A stretch of DNA of 64,000 bases, taken from NCBI GenBank assembly GCA_035541935.1, contig DATKMJ010000067.1, positions 62,001-126,000 of the forward strand. Direction: 5' to 3'. Below the pieces are notes generated by a model. It was not told where the DNA came from and searched no databases. It was given only the letters and a program-made list of their open reading frames with translations. Numbering within the stretch: the stretch's first letter is position 1; each line of letters begins with the position of its first letter. Positions 20,602-29,269 of the stretch are shown here, one piece after another. A program made the translations under genes and the position numbers. This stretch comes from Candidatus Binatia bacterium. Its GTDB lineage: Bacteria > Vulcanimicrobiota > Vulcanimicrobiia > Vulcanimicrobiales > Vulcanimicrobiaceae.

Positions 20602-22215
20602 ATGGCGGCTCGAACGAGTTCGACGCGGCCGGGCTCGCTCTCGACGTACCGCAAGAAGCGCGACTTCGACCAAACGCCGGAGCCGAGCGGCCGCAAGGCA
20701 AAAGCGCCCGCTTCGCGGCGGCGTCTGCGCTTCGTCGTGCAGATGCACCGCGCGACGCGTTTGCATTACGATTTCCGGCTCGAGGCGGACGGCGTCTTGG
20801 CGTCGTGGGCCGTTCCGAAAGGGCCGACGCTCGTTCCGGGCGACCGGCGTCTCGCGATGCACGTCGAGGACCACCCGCTCGACTACCGCGACTTCGAGGG
20901 AAACATCCCCGAGCACCAGTACGGCGCCGGCAGCGTGATCGTCTGGGATCGCGGAACGTACTCGCTCGCCGAGGGCGACGATCCCGCCGACGAGATCGCG
21001 CACGGAAAGATCAAGTTCGTGCTCCACGGCAAGAAGCTGCGCGGCGAGTTCACGCTCGTGAAGATCAAGCCGCGCGAAGACGAGCACGGCGATCCGTGGC
21101 TGCTGATCAAAGACCACGACGAGTACGCCGATCCGCGCTACGATCCGGCGAAGCATCCGGAGTCGGTGAAGAGCGGAAAGACGCTCGGGGAGATCGCAGC
21201 CGATCCGCGTGCGAAGACGTGGCAATCGAAACCCGCGTCGCGCCACGCCGGCGCGGCGCGTCATCGCGCGAAAGCGCGGCGCGACCCGCTGCCGCATCCG
21301 AAGTCGCTCATGCTTGCGACGCTCGTCGAGGAGCCGTTCGACGATCCGAACTGGCTCTTCGAGATCAAATGGGACGGCTATCGCGCGCTCTGCACCGTCG
21401 AGCGCGACCGGCTGACGCTCGTCTCGCGCAACGGTCTCGACATGCTGCGCCGCTTTCCCGATCTCGAGGCGCTCGCCGGTGCGTTCGCGAGCCTGCCGGT
21501 CGTCGTGGACGGCGAGATCGTCAGCCTCGATTCGAAGGGACGCTCGGATTTTCAGCGCCTCCAGGACGCACAGAAGCGGCCCGCCGGCCTAACCTACGCT
21601 GCGTTCGACGTGCTCTACGCCGACGGCGAGGATCTTCGCTCGACGCCGCTCGAGCAGAGAAAGGCGCTGCTCGAGCGCCTAATACGCGACGATACCCTCG
21701 TGCTCTACTCAAAGCACGTCGTCGGGCGCGGCAAGGCGCTCTTCGAACGCGCGAAGGAGCAGCATCTCGAGGGGATCATCGGTAAGCGCCGCGACTCGAC
21801 GTATCAAGAACGGCGCAGCCGCGATTGGCTGAAGATCAAGACCGGCTACGAGCAAGAGTTCGTCGTCGGCGGTTGGACCGAGCCGAAAGGGAGCCGGAAA
21901 GGCTTCGGCGCGTTGCTGCTCGGCGTCTACGAAAAAGGCAAGTTGCGCTACGTCGGCGCGGTCGGCACGGGGTTCGACGCGAAACTGCTGCGCGATCTGC
22001 ACGAGCGGCTGCGCAAGATCGAGCGAAAGACGCAGCCCTTCGTCAACGAGGTGGTCGCGAACGCGCCCGTCCACTGGGCCAAGCCGGAGCTCGTCGTCGA
22101 AGTGCGCTTCGCGCAGTGGACGAACGACGGCTATTTGCGTCAGCCGGCGTATCTCGGTTTGCGTCCCGACAAGCCCGCGGCGGCCGTCGTGGCGGAGCGG
22201 CCGGTGAAGAAGTGA
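20602..22215 (+). CDS. ligD: ATP-dependent DNA ligase with 3'-phosphoesterase domain (LigD PE-Lig part)
   Basis: This 537-residue protein has two of the three LigD domains. Residues about 15-190 form the phosphoesterase domain (RFVVQMHRATRLHYDFRLEA, AVPKGP, HVEDHPLDYRDFEGNIPEHQ) that trims 3' ends. The rest is the ligase: catalytic Lys in FEIKWDGYRALCTVE, plus DGEIVSLD and an oligonucleotide-binding fold at the C-terminus. The polymerase domain is missing here but is encoded by the next gene, which overlaps by GTGA. With Ku 1.0 kb downstream this forms a complete bacterial NHEJ set. Confidence 0.94.
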   Translation: MAARTSSTRPGSLSTYRKKRDFDQTPEPSGRKAKAPASRRRLRFVVQMHRATRLHYDFRLEADGVLASWAVPKGPTLVPGDRRLAMHVEDHPLDYRDFEGNIPEHQYGAGSVIVWDRGTYSLAEGDDPADEIAHGKIKFVLHGKKLRGEFTLVKIKPREDEHGDPWLLIKDHDEYADPRYDPAKHPESVKSGKTLGEIAADPRAKTWQSKPASRHAGAARHRAKARRDPLPHPKSLMLATLVEEPFDDPNWLFEIKWDGYRALCTVERDRLTLVSRNGLDMLRRFPDLEALAGAFASLPVVVDGEIVSLDSKGRSDFQRLQDAQKRPAGLTYAAFDVLYADGEDLRSTPLEQRKALLERLIRDDTLVLYSKHVVGRGKALFERAKEQHLEGIIGKRRDSTYQERRSRDWLKIKTGYEQEFVVGGWTEPKGSRKGFGALLLGVYEKGKLRYVGAVGTGFDAKLLRDLHERLRKIERKTQPFVNEVVANAPVHWAKPELVVEVRFAQWTNDGYLRQPAYLGLRPDKPAAAVVAERPVKK

Positions 22216-23183
22216 CGGCCGCGCAGCGCGTCTCCGCGCGCGTCGGCTCGCGCACGCTCTCGCTCTCGAATCTCGAAAAGGTTCTCTGGCCGCGCGACGG
22301 CTACACGAAGGGCGATCTCATCGAGTACTACGAGGGCGTTGCGCCGGCCGCGCTCGCGCACCTCAGGGGCCGGCCGCTGACGCTGCAGCGCTATCCCAAC
22401 GGGATCGACGGCGAAGCCTTCTTCGAAAAGCAGATGCCGCGCGGCATGCCCGATTGGATCGACCGCGTCACCGTGCCAACGCCGGGCGGATCGCGCAGCC
22501 ACGTTACGTTCGTCCTCTGCAACGACGCGCCGAGCCTCGTCTATCTCGCGAACCTCGCCGCGATCGTCTTGCACGTCTGGACCTCGCGCGTCCCCGCGCT
22601 CGACGAACCCGATCTCATCGTCTTCGACCTCGATCCGGGAGAGCGGTGCACCCTCCAGACCCTGGCGCGCGTCGCGCTGACGATCCGCGAGATGCTCGAG
22701 GAGATCGGGCTCAAACCATTGGTGAAGACGACCGGCGGCTACGGCGTGCACGTCGTCGTGCCGCTCGTCTCCGGCTACTCGTACGACACGGCGAAGATCT
22801 TCGCGGAGATCGTCGCGCGCCGGGCGGCTGCCGATCTCGGGAAGCTCGCGACGCTGCAGCGGACCGTCGCAAAGCGGCCGCAGGACGCGGTTTATATTGA
22901 TTACGTGCAGGTCGGTCAGGGCAAGACGATCGTGACGCCGTACTCGGTCCGCGCGAGAGACGGCGCGCCGGTTTCGACGCCGCTGCATTGGAGCGAGGTA
23001 GAGGCGTTTGCGCGCAAGCGCGCGGCCACGCCGCCCGCCGACGAGTTCGCAAAGTACGCGATAACGACGACGCCCAAGCGCCTCGCGAGCGAGGGCGATC
23101 TCTGGGCAGGCGCGCGCTGGAAGCGGCAGCGGCTCGAACGAGCCATCGCAAAGGCGCAGCGGTTGTGGTCGGACTCGTCCTGA
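22212..23183 (+). CDS. LigD polymerase (primase-like) domain protein
   Basis: The GTG at 22212 overlaps the ligase stop and gives 323 residues. The sequence matches stand-alone LigD PolDom proteins of the archaeo-eukaryotic primase superfamily: LSLSNLEKVLWPRDGYTKGD, FFEKQMPRGMPDWI, the metal-binding DLIVFDLDPG, and GGYGVHVVVPL. The role is fill-in and ribonucleotide addition at double-strand break ends. Splitting of PolDom from PE-Lig is known in some lineages. The reading frame extends upstream as an artefact over ligD. Confidence 0.92.
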   Translation: MTAAQRVSARVGSRTLSLSNLEKVLWPRDGYTKGDLIEYYEGVAPAALAHLRGRPLTLQRYPNGIDGEAFFEKQMPRGMPDWIDRVTVPTPGGSRSHVTFVLCNDAPSLVYLANLAAIVLHVWTSRVPALDEPDLIVFDLDPGERCTLQTLARVALTIREMLEEIGLKPLVKTTGGYGVHVVVPLVSGYSYDTAKIFAEIVARRAAADLGKLATLQRTVAKRPQDAVYIDYVQVGQGKTIVTPYSVRARDGAPVSTPLHWSEVEAFARKRAATPPADEFAKYAITTTPKRLASEGDLWAGARWKRQRLERAIAKAQRLWSDSS

Positions 23184-23202
23184 ACCCCTATCCCTAGGGG
23201 GT
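23184..23202. repeat. Inverted repeat between ligD-pol and ku
   Basis: CCCCTA and TAGGGG arms separated by TCCC form a short hairpin just after the stop of the polymerase gene, in a 57-bp gap. It could be a weak terminator or an operator for ku. No T-run follows. Confidence 0.4.
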
Positions 23203-23225
23203 GGCGACCCGCCCGGGGCCTTGGG

Positions 23226-23231
23226 TAGAAT
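23226..23231 (+). promoter_or_regulatory. Putative -10 element for leaderless ku transcript
   Basis: TAGAAT lies 9 nt before the ku ATG, which is the spacing expected when transcription begins at the start codon. No ribosome-binding site is visible and no good -35 was found. Confidence 0.4.
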
Positions 23232-23240
23232 AGTCGGGCT

Positions 23241-24080
23241 ATGGCGCACGCAATATGGTCCGGTTCGATCAACTTCGGTCTCGTCACGATCCCGGTGAAG
23301 TTATTCACGGCGGTGAAGACCGACGAGCTCTCCTTCAACCTGCTTCACGCTAAAGACGAAGGACGCATCAAGTACGAGCGCGTCTGCTCCGTCGACGGCA
23401 AGACCGTGCCCTGGGATGAGATCGTCAAGGGCTACGAGTTCGAGAAGGGCGAGTACGTCGTGCTGACCGACGACGACTTCGCGAAAGTGAATCCCGAAGC
23501 GACGCAGTCGGTGGATATCCTCGAGTTCGTCGAGCTCGACAAGATCAATCCGATGTTCTTCGACAAGCCGTACTATTTGGAGCCGACGAAGCAGGGGCGT
23601 CACGCCTACTCGCTGCTGCGCGAAGCGCTGACCGAGACCAACCGCGTTGCGATCGCGCGCGTCGTCATCCGCACGAAGGAGTACATCGCGGCGGTTAAGC
23701 CGATCGACGGCGCGCTCGTGCTCGAGCTGATGCACTGGGCGAGCGAGATCGTTCCCTCGGCCACGCTCGAGATTCCGGAGAGCGAGAAGCTTCCCGATAA
23801 AGAGATGAAGATGGCGCGCATGCTGATCGATACGATGAGCGTCGAAGAGTTCGAGCCCGAGAAGTTTGCGAACAAGTATCACGACCAGTTGATGACGATG
23901 ATCGAGGCGCGCGCCGAGGGCAAGGAACTGCCGAAGGTCAAGAAGGCGCCGGCTCGAGCGAAGGTCGTCAACCTGATGGACGTGTTGGCGCAGAGCCTCG
24001 AAGAGAGCAAGAAGCGGCGCGCCTCGAGCAACGGCAAGACGGCGGCCGCGCCGAAGCGCCGCAAGAAAACCGCCGCGTAG
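23241..24080 (+). CDS. ku: Non-homologous end-joining protein Ku
   Basis: This is the 279-residue bacterial Ku that encircles DNA ends and recruits LigD. The N-terminus MAHAIWSGSINFGLVTIPVK followed by LFTAVKT is diagnostic. The core includes KGYEFEKGEYVVLTDDDFAK and the ring-forming beta-barrel region. The C-terminal tail is Lys/Arg/Ala rich (SKKRRASSNGKTAAAPKRRK), as in extended bacterial Ku tails that bind DNA. The start is an ATG. It lies downstream of both ligD parts, but with its own likely promoter. Confidence 0.96.
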   Translation: MAHAIWSGSINFGLVTIPVKLFTAVKTDELSFNLLHAKDEGRIKYERVCSVDGKTVPWDEIVKGYEFEKGEYVVLTDDDFAKVNPEATQSVDILEFVELDKINPMFFDKPYYLEPTKQGRHAYSLLREALTETNRVAIARVVIRTKEYIAAVKPIDGALVLELMHWASEIVPSATLEIPESEKLPDKEMKMARMLIDTMSVEEFEPEKFANKYHDQLMTMIEARAEGKELPKVKKAPARAKVVNLMDVLAQSLEESKKRRASSNGKTAAAPKRRKKTAA

Positions 24081-24089
24081 CCTCTCGCC

Positions 24090-24638
24090 GTGGCGCGTCC
24101 GCCGACGATCGAAACGCCGCGGCTGGTCCTGCGCGAATGGCGAGACTCCGACGTCGAGGCGTGGGTGCGGATGAACGCCGATCCGCGCGTCACCGAGTTC
24201 CTCGGCCGCACGTACTCGCGCGAACGCTCGGAGGCGACGGCGCGCGACATACGCGCCGCGCTCGACCGTTACGGCTACGGCTGGTGGGCGGTGGAAATTC
24301 GGGGCGGCGCTTCGTTCGCGGGCGTCATCGCATTGCAGCCGGTTCCGTTCGAGGCCGCGTTCACGCCCGCCAACGAGATCGGCTGGCGCTTTTCGGCCGA
24401 GCACTGGGGTTGCGGCTATGCAACCGAAGGCGCGCGCGCGGCGCTCGAGTTCGGCTTCGACGAACTGGGCTGGAACGAGATCGTCGCATTCACCGCCGCT
24501 TCCAACGTTCGCTCGCAACGCGTGATGGAGCGTCTCGGCATGACGCGCGATCCGGCCGACGATTTCGATCACCCGAGAATCGAAGCGGCGCATCCGCTGC
24601 GCCGCCACGTGCTCTATCGCGTCGGGAAGCCGGGTTAG
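24090..24638 (+). CDS. GNAT-family acetyltransferase (RimJ/RimL-like)
   Basis: The 182-residue protein follows ku by 9 nt and starts at GTG. It has the RimJ/RimL-type N-terminus (IETPRLVLREWRDSDVEAWV) and acetyl-CoA site (EIGWRFSAEHWGCGYATEGA then RAALEFGFDELG), and the family ending NVRSQRVMERLGM. Substrates in this group include protein N-termini and antibiotics; none can be assigned here. Its closeness to ku may be only positional. Confidence 0.88.
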   Translation: MARPPTIETPRLVLREWRDSDVEAWVRMNADPRVTEFLGRTYSRERSEATARDIRAALDRYGYGWWAVEIRGGASFAGVIALQPVPFEAAFTPANEIGWRFSAEHWGCGYATEGARAALEFGFDELGWNEIVAFTAASNVRSQRVMERLGMTRDPADDFDHPRIEAAHPLRRHVLYRVGKPG

Positions 24639-24641
24639 TCC

Positions 24642-25841
24642 CTACCCGTCGGCGGCGTTGGCCGGTTCGGCGCGGCGCGCGCTGACCAGCCCCATCCCCA
24701 ACGCGATCGCGGAGAGCGTCAGCGACTCGATTCCGGCGTAGCCCGGTCCGAACGCGCCGAGCAGTCCGGTGGACACCGGTGGCGCGAGAATTCCCGAGAG
24801 CGAATCGAGCGAGGAGCTCGTACCGAGCACGATGCCCTGCTCGCGATCCGAGGCCGCGTTGCTGATCAGCGCGACGATGCCCGTGTTCGTCAACGCGATC
24901 CCGAACGAGAAGAGCAGCATCATCGCGGCGAGGAGCGTTATGTCGTGCACGAACGGAATGAGCGCGTAGCCGGCGACGAGCGAGGCGAGACCGATGTTCG
25001 ACATCGTCCGGTCGCCGAGCCGCGCCGACGCGCGGCCGACGACGACGACGTTCATGAAGACGTTGACGACGGCGAATGCCGAGAAGAAGTAATCGGTCTG
25101 CGTAAGCGTAAAGCCGAGCTGCCGCTGGAAATAGAGTGCGACGACCGAGAACCAACCGTAGAGGGCGAGCGCGATCGCGAGTTTCTGCCAGAGGATGCGG
25201 GCGACGCGCGGCCGGTGAAACGCGATCAGCAGCGCGCCGATGCCCGTGGGCTCCTCTTCCTCTCCTTTCGCGCGCGACTCGGGCAGCATGACGATCGTCA
25301 GCAGCAGCGTGACGAGTTGAAGGCCCGCCGCGACGAGGAACGGCATCGCGAAGCCGAAGCGCGCGTAGAGAACGCCGCCGCCGAACGGACCGAAGACCAT
25401 GCCGGCGGCGAACATCGCGCTGATCAGCCCGAACGCGCGCGCCCGTTCCTTCGGCGCTACGAGATCGGCGACGTAGGCCTGCGTGATGCTGATGTTGCCG
25501 CCCGAGATTCCCTCGAGCACGCGGGCAACGAAGACGACCGCGATCGGCGCGATCGTCAGCGCCGCCGCGATATTCGGCGCCAGGCCGAGCATCGCCCAGC
25601 CGATCGTGGCGCCGATCTGGCTGACGATCAACACGCGCTTGCGCCCGATTCTATCGGAAATGTGGCCCCACAGCGGCGCCGATACGAACTGGCAGAACGA
25701 GAACGTTGCGGCCAGCAGGCCGACGACGACGGCCGAGGCGCCGAAGTGCGTCACGAAATACGGCAGCATCGGAATGAGCATGCTGAAGCCGACGATATCG
25801 ATAAACGTGACGCCGAGAATCGGCAGGAGCTTACGGATCAT
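24642..25841 (-). CDS. Major facilitator superfamily transporter (TetA-like drug:H+ antiporter group)
   Basis: The 399-residue protein has about twelve transmembrane helices. The MFS motif between helices 2 and 3 reads GHISDRIGRKRVLI, and FVARVLEGISGGNISITQAY with YVADLVAPKERARAFG is typical of the TetA/TCR subgroup. A cytoplasmic linker with RAKGEEEEPTG separates the halves. The substrate cannot be predicted. It lies 22 bp downstream of the htrA-like gene on the same strand and converges with the GNAT gene. Confidence 0.9.
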   Translation of the reverse strand: MIRKLLPILGVTFIDIVGFSMLIPMLPYFVTHFGASAVVVGLLAATFSFCQFVSAPLWGHISDRIGRKRVLIVSQIGATIGWAMLGLAPNIAAALTIAPIAVVFVARVLEGISGGNISITQAYVADLVAPKERARAFGLISAMFAAGMVFGPFGGGVLYARFGFAMPFLVAAGLQLVTLLLTIVMLPESRAKGEEEEPTGIGALLIAFHRPRVARILWQKLAIALALYGWFSVVALYFQRQLGFTLTQTDYFFSAFAVVNVFMNVVVVGRASARLGDRTMSNIGLASLVAGYALIPFVHDITLLAAMMLLFSFGIALTNTGIVALISNAASDREQGIVLGTSSSLDSLSGILAPPVSTGLLGAFGPGYAGIESLTLSAIALGMGLVSARRAEPANAADG

Positions 25842-25863
25842 CTTCGGCGCCTATTCGACGTTC

Positions 25864-26808
25864 TTATTGCGGCGACTCTACCGGCAGCACGATCCGCGAG
25901 AGCCGCTCGCTCTTGCGAACGAAATCGACCATGTAGGAACGGGTGAGATCGATGCTGGTCATCACGTTGTGGAGCGCGTCAACCCCGTCGAGGCGGTTGC
26001 CTTCGAACGCGAGCAGAACGTCGCCGGCGCGAAGGCCGGCGGTATCGGCCGGACTGCCCGGCTCGACGGAGTCTATCAGCACCGCGCGCCGGTCGTCGAG
26101 CCCGAGCCGGCGGGCAGCCGATGCCGGGAGCGTAACGTCTTGCGCGGCGACGCCTAAGTAACCGCGGCGCACTCGTCCGTCGCGCAGGAGGAGGCCCGCG
26201 ATATGCTTCGCGGTGTTGATCCCGATCGCGAAGCAGAGCCCCTGTCCGGGAAGCACCGCGGTGTTGACGCCGACGACGTCGCCCTCGGCCGTGACGAGCG
26301 GCCCGCCGGAGTTGCCCGGATTGAGCGCCGCATCCGTTTGAATGATGTTGTCCATCAACCGCCCCGACTGCGATCGCAGCGAACGCCCGAGCGCGCTGAC
26401 GACGCCCGCCGTCACCGTGTACGCCAAGCCGTACGGATTGCCGACCGCGACGACGAGTTGACCGGGGCGCAGCGCCGACGAGTCGCCGAGCGTCGCGTGC
26501 GCGAGCTCGGGCGCGTCGACGCGCACGACGGCGAGATCGGAGTGCGGGTCTTCGCCGACGAGCGTCGCGGGCAGTTCGCGTCCGTCGAGCAACGAGACGC
26601 CGATACGCGTCGCGCCGTGCACGACGTGGCTGTTGGTGACGACGAAACCGTCGGGTGCGATGACGAAGCCGCTGCCGTTGCCGCCGCCGCGGCCGGTGCG
26701 CGCTTCGATGCAGACGACTGCGGGGCTGACGCGCTCGGCCGCCGCGGTAACGGCTTGCGAGTAGGGATCGAGCGCCGGGGGAGCCTCGGTCGTGAGGGAA
26801 AGGACCAT
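25864..26808 (-). CDS. HtrA/DegP-like serine protease with PDZ domain
   Basis: The ATG at 26808, with GGAG upstream, gives 314 residues. The trypsin-like catalytic triad is His61 ([10 protein letters not shown]), Asp91 (HSDLAVV) and Ser167 (NPGNSGGPL). A C-terminal PDZ domain contains [20 protein letters not shown]. HtrA proteins degrade or refold damaged envelope proteins. No signal peptide or membrane anchor is visible at the N-terminus ([20 protein letters not shown]), so either the protein is cytoplasmic or the true start lies upstream. No better start is evident upstream, where a hairpin and a separate gene lie. Confidence 0.92.
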   Translation of the reverse strand: MVLSLTTEAPPALDPYSQAVTAAAERVSPAVVCIEARTGRGGGNGSGFVIAPDGFVVTNSHVVHGATRIGVSLLDGRELPATLVGEDPHSDLAVVRVDAPELAHATLGDSSALRPGQLVVAVGNPYGLAYTVTAGVVSALGRSLRSQSGRLMDNIIQTDAALNPGNSGGPLVTAEGDVVGVNTAVLPGQGLCFAIGINTAKHIAGLLLRDGRVRRGYLGVAAQDVTLPASAARRLGLDDRRAVLIDSVEPGSPADTAGLRAGDVLLAFEGNRLDGVDALHNVMTSIDLTRSYMVDFVRKSERLSRIVLPVESPQ

Positions 26809-26820
26809 ACCGGTCGCTCC

Positions 26821-26846
26821 AAACCCGCGCCTTCCGCGGCGGGTTT
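26821..26846 (-). terminator. Hairpin between small exported-protein gene and htrA-like gene
   Basis: AAACCCGC (26821-26828) and GCGGGTTT (26839-26846) form an 8-bp stem with a GC-rich loop. On the minus strand it follows the stop of the 115-residue gene and ends in TTT, so it is a likely weak intrinsic terminator. Confidence 0.5.
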
Positions 26847-26852
26847 CGCTGG

Positions 26853-27200
26853 TTACTGTCCGGCTACTTTGAGATCTGCAGCGAGCGCCTTCGCAGTCGG
26901 CTCCGGAGTTCCGAGCGCGACGAGAGCGGAGGCGGTGAACTTTCCGTCGATGATTTTGACGATCGTCCACCCGCTCTTGGCCTTCTTCGTCAGCGCTTGG
27001 CCGGCGGAATAGTTCTTGCCGGCGCTCCAATACGCGACGATGTACGGTTTCTCGGCAACCATCTGAACGCTGATGTCGGTTGCCCGAAGCCGGTCCTGGA
27101 CGATGCCGGAGACCGCGATCGCGTCGTCGGGGTTGGGTATCTCCGCGGCGGCAGGCGCGGCGCAGGCCAAGGCAAGGGCGATTAATACAGCTATTCGCAT
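26853..27200 (-). CDS. Small exported protein of unknown function
   Basis: The 115-residue protein has a clear signal peptide ([20 protein letters not shown], cleavage after AAA). The mature part is a small alpha/beta domain with [40 protein letters not shown] and a closing helix [16 protein letters not shown] do not recognise the family. It is the first gene of a minus-strand group with htrA and MFS, but a hairpin separates it from them. Confidence 0.65.
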   Translation of the reverse strand: MRIAVLIALALACAAPAAAEIPNPDDAIAVSGIVQDRLRATDISVQMVAEKPYIVAYWSAGKNYSAGQALTKKAKSGWTIVKIIDGKFTASALVALGTPEPTAKALAADLKVAGQ

Positions 27201-27290
27201 GGTCGGGCGCTTCAGCGCACGCTGACCGCGCCCTCCCGCGTCATCACCAGAGGAGCGCGGTGTCGCCGGCCACGAAGCGATGTCAGCCGC

Positions 27291-27374
27291 GCCCAGATGG
27301 CGGAATTGGTAGACGCGCTGGTTTCAGGTACCAGTGGTGGCAACACCGTGGGGGTTCGAGTCCCTTTCTGGGCA
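27291..27374 (+). tRNA. tRNA-Leu (anticodon CAG)
   Basis: This 84-nt class II tRNA has acceptor stem arms GCCCAGA and TCTGGGC with discriminator A, and D-arm sequence GCGGAATTGGTAGACGC. The anticodon stem CTGGT/ACCAG encloses loop TTCAGGT with anticodon CAG, followed by a long variable arm. The T-loop is GTTCGAGTC. It reads CUG codons. The CCA end is not encoded. It is located just upstream of a cyclophilin gene. Confidence 0.96.
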
Positions 27375-27406
27375 GAGCGGCTCGCATTGCTTGGCGGGAG
27401 AGACAC

Positions 27407-28012
27407 GTGAAGAATTTTCCAATCGTCGCAATTTTTGCTTTAGCGTTCGCCGGCTGCGGCGGCGCGAAGCAATCGTCATCGCAAGGATCCTCGAGCGAGA
27501 CCTACCGCGTCTTGCTCGAGACGACGCAAGGTCCGGTCGTCATCGACGTGGATAGCCATCTCGCGCCGAACGGCGCGAAGCGCTTCCACGAACTCGTCGA
27601 GGCGAAGTACTTCGACGGCGCGCGCTTCTATCGAGTGGTGCCGGGATTCGTCGTGCAGTGGGGCGCGGCGGCCGATCCGGCCGTCACGAAGAAATGGGAC
27701 GTCACGATTCCCGACGACCCCGTCGTCGGGTCGAACGAGCGCGGCACCGTCACCTTTGCCGCGACCGGCGCGCCGAACAGCCGCTCGACGCATCTCTTCA
27801 TCAACCTCGGCAACAACGCTCGGCTCGATGGAATGGGCTTCGCTCCGATCGGTAAGGTAACCAGCGGCATGGACGCGGTCGATCGCATCTATCCCGGCTA
27901 CGGCGAGCAGCCGGATCAAGGGCAGATCGGCGCGCGCGGAAACGCATATCTCGAGAGCTCGTTTCCCAAGTTGGATTACATCAAGAGCGCGCGGATCGTC
28001 GGGTCGCAGTAG
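27407..28012 (+). CDS. Cyclophilin-type peptidyl-prolyl isomerase, probable lipoprotein
   Basis: The GTG at 27407, preceded by GGCGGGAG, gives 201 residues. Residues 1-16 are a lipoprotein-like signal (IVAIFALAFAGCGG) with Cys as possible lipid anchor, followed by a Ser/Gln linker. The cyclophilin domain has LETTQGPVVIDVDSHLAPNG, FYRVVPGFVVQWG, FAATGAPNSRSTHLFINLGN and FAPIGKVTSGMDAVDRI. It would help fold proteins at the outer face of the membrane. An upstream extension of the frame crosses the tRNA and is not used. Confidence 0.9.
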   Translation: MKNFPIVAIFALAFAGCGGAKQSSSQGSSSETYRVLLETTQGPVVIDVDSHLAPNGAKRFHELVEAKYFDGARFYRVVPGFVVQWGAAADPAVTKKWDVTIPDDPVVGSNERGTVTFAATGAPNSRSTHLFINLGNNARLDGMGFAPIGKVTSGMDAVDRIYPGYGEQPDQGQIGARGNAYLESSFPKLDYIKSARIVGSQ

Positions 28013-28015
28013 TTC

Positions 28016-28126
28016 GTGACCGCAAGAGCCGCGCTGCTATGCGGCGCGCTCGCACTCGCGGCTCCGCTCCCGCGGAGTTACTTCCTCCGCGAGCCGCCGT
28101 CTACGAAAGATCCGGACGACGACTGA
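28016..28126 (+). CDS. Possible 36-residue exported peptide
   Basis: A GTG-started frame 3 nt after the cyclophilin stop encodes a hydrophobic N-terminus (ALLCGALALAAPLPRSYFL) and an acidic end (STKDPDDD). It looks like a truncated secreted peptide or signal-anchor microprotein. Evidence is only its position and composition. Confidence 0.3.
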   Translation: MTARAALLCGALALAAPLPRSYFLREPPSTKDPDDD

Positions 28127-28139
28127 GCGCGCGCGCCGT

Positions 28140-28370
28140 CTGACCATCGCTCTCGTCGCCGCGGCCGCCTCGGCGATTCTCTTCTTCGTCTTCTACTCGG
28201 TCTACGAGAGCCTCAGCGTCTCGGCGAAGGCGGTCGGCTACGTCGATCCGGCGACGCAGGGCGGGATCTACTTCGGATATGCGGTGATGCTCGGCGGCGC
28301 CGCGGCGCTCGCGGTCGTCGCGGTCTGGTCGGCGATCGGGTATCTGCGTCTGCTTCGCCGAGAGCGGTAA
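28140..28370 (+). CDS. Possible small membrane protein (two helices), non-canonical start
   Basis: An open frame ending with TAA at 28368-28370 encodes about 76 residues with two clear hydrophobic helices (IALVAAAASAILFFVFYSVY and YAVMLGGAAALAVVAVWSAI) and a positive tail (RLLRRER). There is no in-frame ATG, GTG or TTG near its 5' end; CTG at 28140 is the most economical start. It ends 2 nt before the lipid kinase gene, which suggests cotranscription. Confidence 0.4.
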   Translation: MTIALVAAAASAILFFVFYSVYESLSVSAKAVGYVDPATQGGIYFGYAVMLGGAAALAVVAVWSAIGYLRLLRRER

Positions 28371-28372
28371 CC

Positions 28373-29197
28373 GTGCGCGCGCTCCTCGTGATCAACCCGC
28401 ACTCGCGTCGCGGGCACGAACTGGGCGGCGAGGTCCGATACGAGTTGCGGCGCGCCGGAGTGGAGATCGTCGAGGGACGCGCCGCGGGACGCGACGTCGA
28501 GGGGATCGTCGCGGTCGGCGGCGACGGCACGTTCGCCTCGCAGATACCGCGAGCGCTCGCTCTCGGCGTGCCGCTCGGGCTCGTGCCGGCCGGCACGTTC
28601 AACGATCTCGCGCGCACGCTATCGATTCCGGGCGACGTCGCGGGCGCGTGCGCGACGATCGCCGCGGGACGGACGCGCGCCGTCGACCTGGCGTGCGTCA
28701 ACGGCGTCTACTACGTGACCGAGGCGAGCATCGGCATCTCGAGCCGGCTCGCGCGCGAGCAGCGGCCCGCCGACAAGAAGCGCTTCGGTCTGCTCGCGAT
28801 TATCGCGAGCGCGTTTCGAGCGCTCGGGCACGCCCGCCCGTTTCACGTCGAGGTTGGCTACGATGGACGGCGCGAGCGGCTGCGCACGATTCAACTCACG
28901 GTTGCCAACGGCGAGCGCTTCGGCGGAATCGTGACCGTAGACGAGGCCTCGATCGACGACGGCTGGCTCGATCTCTACTCGGTGGAGATCGACAACGTCT
29001 TCGAGGCGCTCTCGGTGGCCGGAGCGGTCGTGGCCGGCAAGCGTCGCGACGTTCGGGGTCTGCGAACCTTTCGCTCGATCGCATTCGAGGTTCGGACGCG
29101 CCGGCGGTATCACATCACGGCCGATGGCGAACCGGCCGGGACGACGCCCGCCCGCTTCGAGCTCGCCCCGAAGGCCCTGCGCATCTTCGCCCCTTGA
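28373..29197 (+). CDS. Diacylglycerol kinase-family lipid kinase (YegS/BmrU type)
   Basis: This 274-residue protein has the DAGK catalytic fold: ALLVINPHSRRGHELGGEVR, the nucleotide-binding VAVGGDGTFASQ, and GVPLGLVPAGTFNDLARTLS. The second domain contains YYVTEASIGISSRL and FEVRTRRRYHITADGEPAG. Enzymes of this group phosphorylate diacylglycerol or related lipids at the membrane. The substrate is not predictable. The start is GTG directly after the small membrane ORF. Confidence 0.9.
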   Translation: MRALLVINPHSRRGHELGGEVRYELRRAGVEIVEGRAAGRDVEGIVAVGGDGTFASQIPRALALGVPLGLVPAGTFNDLARTLSIPGDVAGACATIAAGRTRAVDLACVNGVYYVTEASIGISSRLAREQRPADKKRFGLLAIIASAFRALGHARPFHVEVGYDGRRERLRTIQLTVANGERFGGIVTVDEASIDDGWLDLYSVEIDNVFEALSVAGAVVAGKRRDVRGLRTFRSIAFEVRTRRRYHITADGEPAGTTPARFELAPKALRIFAP

Positions 29198-29269
29198 ACG
29201 AAAACATTCGCGCCGCATCGGCGTATATAGGGCCAGAACCCCTTGGAAGCTCGCACAGGAGCGCCCGGT

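Noticed and set aside
20275-21297. A 340-residue minus-strand protein overlapping ligD.
   Set aside because: Only the last 94 residues look like a protein (three helices starting at ATG 20559); the upstream part is antisense to the ligase gene.
27080-27406. N-terminal extension of the cyclophilin across tRNA-Leu.
   Set aside because: The frame overlaps a clear tRNA gene, and a GTG with ribosome-binding site and lipoprotein signal begins at 27407.
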